Source of the DNA: Glandiceps talaboti
Lineage: Eukaryota; Hemichordata; Enteropneusta; Spengelidae
DNA: 55,000 bases
Reading direction: 5' to 3'
NCBI RefSeq assembly: GCF_964340395.1
Contig: NC_135561.1
Coordinates: 23,440,986-23,495,985, forward strand
The notes under the pieces: generated by a model
What the model saw: the letters and a program-made list of their open reading frames with translations, nothing else
Told to the model about the DNA's origin: nothing
The model's database searches: none
Part shown: positions 50,901-55,000 of the stretch, in pieces
Position numbering within the stretch: the first letter of the stretch is position 1
Layout of the letters: every line of letters starts with the position of its first letter
Made by a program: the position numbers and the translations under genes

Positions 50901-52989
50901 TAAATTATAAGAAATTACACATATAAAGAAAACTTTAAGAAATTGCAACATTTTGTCTGAATGAGATGAACTAACATGGTACCAGATCAAATGCAGATAT
51001 CAAAACATTGCTACTCCCCACCCCCATTTGTCTGCATCTAATAGCAGTACATGTATGTTTATTTATTTAAAACTAGCGTTTCCATGATGATGCTTTCAAA
51101 TAAAAACACTTAAAGCTATTATTATTGTTTTCATTATTATGTTTTCATGTGATAACATAATAGGCTAACGAGTATTTTGGATTGTTTACATGAAAACACC
51201 CAATGACAACAAACTCGCAAACGTTGCTGTTGCACATGCATGCTGAAACATACAACATGGTTTTAGCATAGACGTTGGAGAGAAAGTGACATCGTCTATC
51301 ATTTAAACATACAACATGGTTTTAGCATAGACGTTGGAGAGAAAGTGACATCGTCTATCATTTAAACATACAACATGGTTTTAGCATAGACGTTGGAGAG
51401 AAAGTGACATCGTCTATCATTTAAACATACAACATGGTTTTAGCATAGACGTTGGAGAGAAAGTGACATCGTCTATCATTTAAACATACAACATGGTTTT
51501 AGCATAGACGTTGGAGAGAAAGTGACATCGTCTATCAAACATACAACATGGTTTTAGCATAGACGTTGGAGAGAAAGTGACATCGTCTATCATTTAAACA
51601 TACAACATGGTTTTAGCATAGACGTTGGAGAGAAAGTGACATCGTCTATCATTTAAACATACAACATGGTTTTAGCATAGACGTTGGAGAGAGAGTGACA
51701 TCGTCTATCATTTAAACATACAACATGGTTTTAGCATAGACGTTGGAGAGAGAGTGACATCGTCTATCATTTAAACATACAACATGGTTTTAGCATAGAC
51801 GTTGGAGAGAGAGTGACATCGTCTATCATTTAAACATACAACATGGTTTTAGCATAGACGTTGGAGAGAAAGTGACATCGTCTATCATTTAAACAGATTC
51901 TCCTCCCTCATCAGAAAGGGAAATGTTTGACAGGAAACTTGAAGTGGAAGCTAATAGGAAAGAAAATCTGGATCTGTATATATAGAGGTTTGTTAACTCC
52001 ATAAAAGTCAAAACAAACTACAAAACAGTCGATAGAAAATACTATAGTGGTATTGGGTTTCCATCAGAGAGAAAACATACTGTCGTGGATCCTCTACAGT
52101 CTCAAGTTATATTCCCGAAACTCCCATATAGATGCATCTAAACCGGAGATGACATTTCACAATTCAGAGACCCGTGTTTAGTAAAGCCTGCATGGTCAGT
52201 GGTCGTCGGCAGAATTACAGTGAAAGTGGTGGAAGTCTGTTACCAGTTTAATGGCGAGTCGAGCGTGGAGGAAAGTAAAAACGAAACTACAACGAAGATC
52301 ATAACTCTGAAACAAAACGTCGCCTAAAATCTCACTAACATTGCTACAGCTTTTTTGTCTGGCTCGACAAATAAAAAATATCTCGTTTATGTTGTAAATC
52401 TAATTAATATTTCCACATGTTATCGTCTAGCACAAGAACTGAATTACAGTTGATAAATTTTGATCAGTTGACTCTAAAAAAATATCAAAAGAAGGCGCCA
52501 ACCTTATATTAGGTTTACCAGGGACGTATAATTTTGGCGTTGATCTCCTGAGGTAATGGTAGCTCATGCAAAGAAATTTTCTGTAAAGATGTTTTTCACG
52601 CCAGATGATTGACGAAACGGTGTAAGATTTTGTCTAGCCAGACGATAAAATGTAGCAATGTTAATGAGATTTTTGTCGAGCTAGGCGACGTTTTGTTTCA
52701 GGTTTTATGATTTCCGTTGTAAGTCTTATGATAGCTCAATTTGAACATGTCAGCTGAAAGAGTTACAACTCCGAGAAGAAATAGAAAGGCGTGAAGCTGA
52801 AATCGGGCAGAGAATGAGAGAGTTAGACTAGTAGAATTACTAGTTAGTAGATCCTGCAGTCGTTGACTGTTATCATAGTTTCTAGGGTATTATAACTTAT
52901 GTATTGCACAAAGTCACTGAGCCAGTTGTTTATGATTTTATGAACCAATGTGTGTAGTGTCCAGGGAATTCGTGGGGTGTGTATGTATG

Positions 52990-53021
<32 letters not shown>

Positions 53022-53811
53022 TGTATGTATGTGTGTGTGTGCGTGCGTGCGTGCGTGCGTGCACCGTGTGTCCAATGGTAAAGTTAATATTGTGCTATAC
53101 ATTGTGGATACAAATTGTTTGCGATAGCGTCTCCAAAAGTTATACTTTAACTAGTAATTCCCTATTTGGTCCCGTTAACATTATGACCTTATTTTCAACA
53201 TCTAAAATAAACAAGTCAGGAATTTATTAAGCTCATAGCCACCACGCCAGGTGACAATATGGCTGCTATCATGTATTCATATAAAACACACCTAACAATC
53301 ATCAAACAATCCATCTTGTACTTATTGGACATTTCATTTCGTAATACCATAGATCCGTGTAGGGTGTATGGTAATACCATAGATCCGTGGAGGGTGTATG
53401 GTAATAAAAAGTGAATACTCTGTTGAATCATGTACGTATATTTTAGTGTTGACTGGTTTGCCATGAGCTTTTGACCCGGCAGAAAATAACTAACAGTGAC
53501 GATACATGTGGTATGATACGTCACCATTGGGTGACACACCTTGCTAGTAACAAAAAGAAAGCTGCAAAATTGTACTATACAGCAAATTAGAGTATGCAAA
53601 CGAAAGAAGTTGGTAACATATTGTGTATTAATGCCTTATATTGTGTATATAGCTACTACAGTTTGTGAAACTCGTTAGTTGTTACAATATAGCAATTAAA
53701 TTGTGGTAGTCAAATACATTGAAATTAATGCCAAACATTGCCGATGACGTCGTTCGCCTTACCTGTTAGAGACAAACTGATAACAACTAAGAATCTTGTA
53801 AACTTCTCCAT
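46650..53811 (-). CDS. Gene A: V-C Ig protein with hydrophobic C-terminus (complete)
   Basis: Four coding exons (53763-53811, 50420-50776, 48002-48322, 46650-46720) join in phase 1 into 798 nt, 265 residues. Domain order: signal peptide (MEKFTRFLVVISLSLT plus exon 2 start), V-set domain with Cys43, Trp59, Cys115, C-type Ig domain with Cys164, Trp177, Cys220, and a hydrophobic end at residues 243-265. It is expected at the outer cell surface as a GPI-anchored or nearly tailless protein; ligand unknown. It is the most upstream member of the cluster. Introns contain 59-bp and 62-bp minisatellites and a foldback. An intron probably follows the stop codon. It resembles amphioxus V-C (IgVJ-C2-like) proteins more than VCBPs. 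Confidence 0.92.
46800..47760. repeat. Diverged AT-rich tandem repeats in gene A last intron
   Basis: Two families are present: TTGGTATATCTTTGTAGACA units at 46845-47000, and ~120-bp units at 47030-47700 sharing ATCATTAATTATGCAAAT, GTGCCAAATTATAT and TGAAGTATGCATTC. Confidence 0.75.
47815..47972. repeat. (GACA)n microsatellite ending in a small GC hairpin
   Basis: A GACA tract follows the AT-rich repeats. About 13 bp after it comes a stem-loop, ACCTCCCCTCATGGGAGGT (47951-47969), then AAAAA. The arrangement parallels the end of the 23750-24915 module. Confidence 0.85.
48002..48322 (-). CDS. Gene A exon 3: C-type Ig domain
   Basis: A 321-nt exon, phase 1 at both ends, with acceptor TTCACCACACAG and donor ACAA|GTAAGT. 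Landmarks are SFDCKATRAKPAA for the first Cys, ELNWY for the Trp, NSDGTFN for strand E, AVIKCESK for the second Cys, and the end DTVILNT. Confidence 0.94.
48323..48639. other. Gene A V-C intron, non-array part
   Basis: A short duplication of CACACATTTCGCTCA near 48470-48505; otherwise nothing recognised. Confidence 0.6.
48640..50245. repeat. 62-bp minisatellite, about 26 units, in gene A V-C intron
   Basis: Units contain GACTGTTTACACATGGACAT and CAAGGCAGTGTGTATTGTAC. Two variants of the unit end are interspersed: CCATCAGTGAATATTAGTAA and CTATCAATGACTAGTAGCAA. One variant never fully replaces the other, which suggests exchange within the array. Confidence 0.95.
50420..50776 (-). CDS. Gene A exon 2: V-set Ig domain with J-like end
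   Basis: A 357-nt exon, phase 1 at both ends, with acceptor TTTTACTGTTAG and donor TATC|GTGAGT. It begins G-CTAEDLEVVTTE. V-set landmarks are LRCSYHF, ILTWRF, then ADLRINRLELLDDGVYTC (D-x-G-x-Y-x-C). The end SGSGDTNLHVY resembles the G-x-G-T-x-L-x-V of a J segment, with one residue inserted. Confidence 0.95.
50777..51247. other. Gene A intron 1, proximal part
   Basis: AT-rich sequence with nothing recognisable besides the acceptor region. Confidence 0.5.
51248..51896. repeat. 59-bp minisatellite, 11 units, in gene A intron 1
   Basis: Almost identical units contain ATACAACATGGTTTTAGCAT and AGACGTTGGAGAGAAAGTGA. One unit lacks five bases (ATTTA) and three consecutive units share GAGAGAGAG in place of GAGAGAAAG. 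Each unit has a short inverted pair ATAGACG/CGTCTAT around 18 bases. Confidence 0.96.
52288..52722. mobile_element. Inverted-repeat element in gene A intron 1
   Basis: The left arm (about 52288-52370) and right arm (about 52630-52722) are inverted copies sharing CTGAAACAAAACGTCGCCT (one-base differences), AACATTGCTACA and GTCTGGCT. The spacer is about 260 bp. A decayed foldback or MITE-like element is the likely identity. Confidence 0.75.
52980..53065. repeat. (GTAT)n/(GTGC)n microsatellite
   Basis: GTAT, GTGT and GTGC blocks in intron 1 of gene A. Confidence 0.95.
53340..53406. repeat. 30-bp direct duplication
   Basis: GTAATACCATAGATCCGTG and the following AGGGTGTATG occur twice in tandem, in gene A intron 1. 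Confidence 0.9.
53763..53811 (-). CDS. Gene A exon 1: signal peptide
   Basis: ATG at 53811 encodes MEKFTRFLVVISLSLT, then G|GTAAGG, phase 1. Lys and Arg at the start followed by a hydrophobic core form a classic secretion signal. Cleavage probably falls after residues encoded at the start of exon 2 (GCTA|ED). Confidence 0.9.
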
Positions 53812-53960
53812 TCTTTCATTCAGTACGTAAATATCAAGTTGTTTTAGCGTCCTGAAGTTCTGCCACTAAACAATGCAACGAGTCGTTTGGTCACGTGATT
53901 AACCTCATATAGGGTTATACGTCATACTTGGACGCGATGTCTTCAACCGCCTCGGTTGAT
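53812..53960 (-). promoter_or_regulatory. Putative promoter region of gene A
   Basis: Upstream of the start codon on the minus strand lie CTATATGAGG (a weak TATA-like box, about 95 bp before ATG), TGACGTAT (CRE-like) and CACGTGA (E-box). These are motif matches only. Confidence 0.25.
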
Positions 53961-54449
53961 TTTTAACATATTATCTGACTTACACTTCACCATTATCGAC
54001 TCTACCATCGTCTCCGTCTGTTTCTAACACAATATATATTATGTCAGCCTAATTGCCATTATCACATAGAATGTTACACGCCAACTGTAGGTGATGAATT
54101 CCGAATGTGTTAGAAAACAGTGAGTTGAGTGCCAGAAATTCCACTCCGTATTAACTATACGTAACAGAGCTAGATTGACATCATTATTCATATCAAAGAT
54201 TCTACCACTCCTGAACGGAATATTTGTGAGTTGGTAACACATGTACAACTAACGTACATCAAGCAATCAACCTTACATTCATACAATTTGATATATATGG
54301 CCATTTACTATTCACTGTGTTCCTACATCATGTACATACACCACGTCCTTTCATGTATCCTAGCCCATGTACTACATAAGTTATAGATTAACTACTAAGT
54401 ATAATCTAGTGTAACGGCTGCTGTTCAAAGGACGAGTATAAAGTTGGCG
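53961..54449. other. Upstream flank of gene A, no gene seen
   Basis: AT-rich sequence without recognisable exons on either strand. Confidence 0.5.
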
Positions 54450-55000
54450 TCAGATTCAGATTCAGATTCAGCTAGCGTCATATTGAGCGTCATATTGAGC
54501 GTCAGATAGCCTCAGATCCGAAGACACCCGACGGACTCAATGAAACCTGAAATAATACTGTTGAGACTACAGGGAAAGATTCCGCTTCACAGCCTTTTGA
54601 TGGAAGTTGGAATGTCTCTGCTTGCACAATTTTTATTTGGGAAAAATATGTGAAATAGAGTTGAAATACTTACAACCGAGACATTGATAGCCCCAAGTTC
54701 AGTCACTGTATGTTCGTTGGTTGATACGTTTTGCCAATAATGTACATGGTGTCAGTAAAAGCTAAGTTTACGTATACTAATATGTTGTCATTTTTAAAAA
54801 TTTGAATTTAAAATTTAAAAATTGTGCAAGCAGAGACATTCCATCTTCCATCAAAAGGTTGTGAAGCAGAATCTTTCCCTGTAGTCTCAACGGTATTATT
54901 TCAGGTTTGATTGAGTCCGTCGGGTGTCTTCGGATCTGAGGCTATCTGACGCTGAATCTGACGCTCAATATGACGCTAGCTGAATCTGAATCTGAATCTG
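54450..55000. mobile_element. Large inverted-repeat element cut by the window end
   Basis: The left arm starts with CAGATTCAGATTCAGATTCAG, then GCTAGCGTCATATTGAGCGTC, and runs to AAGCAGAGACATTCC-type sequence read from the other strand, about 54450-54645. The right arm (about 54820-55000) is its reverse complement, ending CTGAATCTGAATCTGAATCTG at the window edge. The arms are at least 180 bp and the spacer about 175 bp. The outer right end is not visible. Confidence 0.85.

Overview
The window looks like a piece of an animal nuclear genome, most probably a lancelet (amphioxus, Branchiostoma) or a close relative. Genes are split into phase-1 exons with consensus GT/AG splice sites. There is an invertebrate-style load of micro- and minisatellites, non-LTR retrotransposon pieces and foldback elements, and no bacterial-type operons. 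The lancelet assignment is inference: it rests on the V-C immunoglobulin gene family and on the L2/CR1-like and RTE-like elements, not on a database match.

The core is a head-to-tail cluster of four paralogous immunoglobulin-superfamily genes, all on the minus strand, called A to D here in transcription order from right to left. A (53811-46650), B (37738-23283) and C (16414-8002) can be assembled completely: signal-peptide exon, one V-set exon with a J-like strand-G end, one C-type Ig exon, and a short last coding exon with a hydrophobic C-terminus and no cytoplasmic tail. All splice junctions are phase 1. The spliced coding sequences are 798, 804 and 795 nt, giving 265, 267 and 264 residues, with Ig cysteines and tryptophans at almost the same positions. 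D (4971-3298) has V and C exons and a candidate signal exon, but its last exon was not found. A relic C-exon end lies between C and D (6833-6919). They look like small secreted or GPI-anchored V-C recognition or adhesion proteins, comparable to the V-C (IgVJ-C2/VCP-type) proteins reported from amphioxus. No chitin-binding domain is present, so they are not VCBPs as seen here.

Layout: 0-3 kb, 25-bp satellite, CATA microsatellites and a foldback element. 3-5 kb, gene D. 5-7 kb, a 251-bp palindromic element with 9-bp target duplication, minisatellites and the relic exon. 8-16.4 kb, gene C. 17-25.3 kb, repeats bounded by a ~330-bp inverted repeat that encloses the last exon of gene B. 23.3-37.7 kb, gene B, whose V-C intron holds a 1.9-kb GGT array, a decayed RTE-like element joined to a CR1-type reverse transcriptase tail, and interspersed repeats. 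Its intron 1 holds a nuclease-domain fragment and two foldback elements. 38-46 kb, intergenic: a foldback, a 53-bp minisatellite, a 5'-truncated L2/Rex1-like retrotransposon with a long open reverse transcriptase frame, and repeats. 46-53.8 kb, gene A, with large 62-bp and 59-bp minisatellites in its introns. 53.8-55 kb, the upstream region of gene A and a large inverted repeat cut by the window end.

The Ig genes appear to be independent tandem duplicates with the same architecture. Nothing in the window suggests somatic recombination (no paired heptamer-nonamer signals) or intracellular signalling tails. Every V-C intron carries a long tandem array or repeat block, and three foldback elements crowd the 5' part and upstream flank of gene B.
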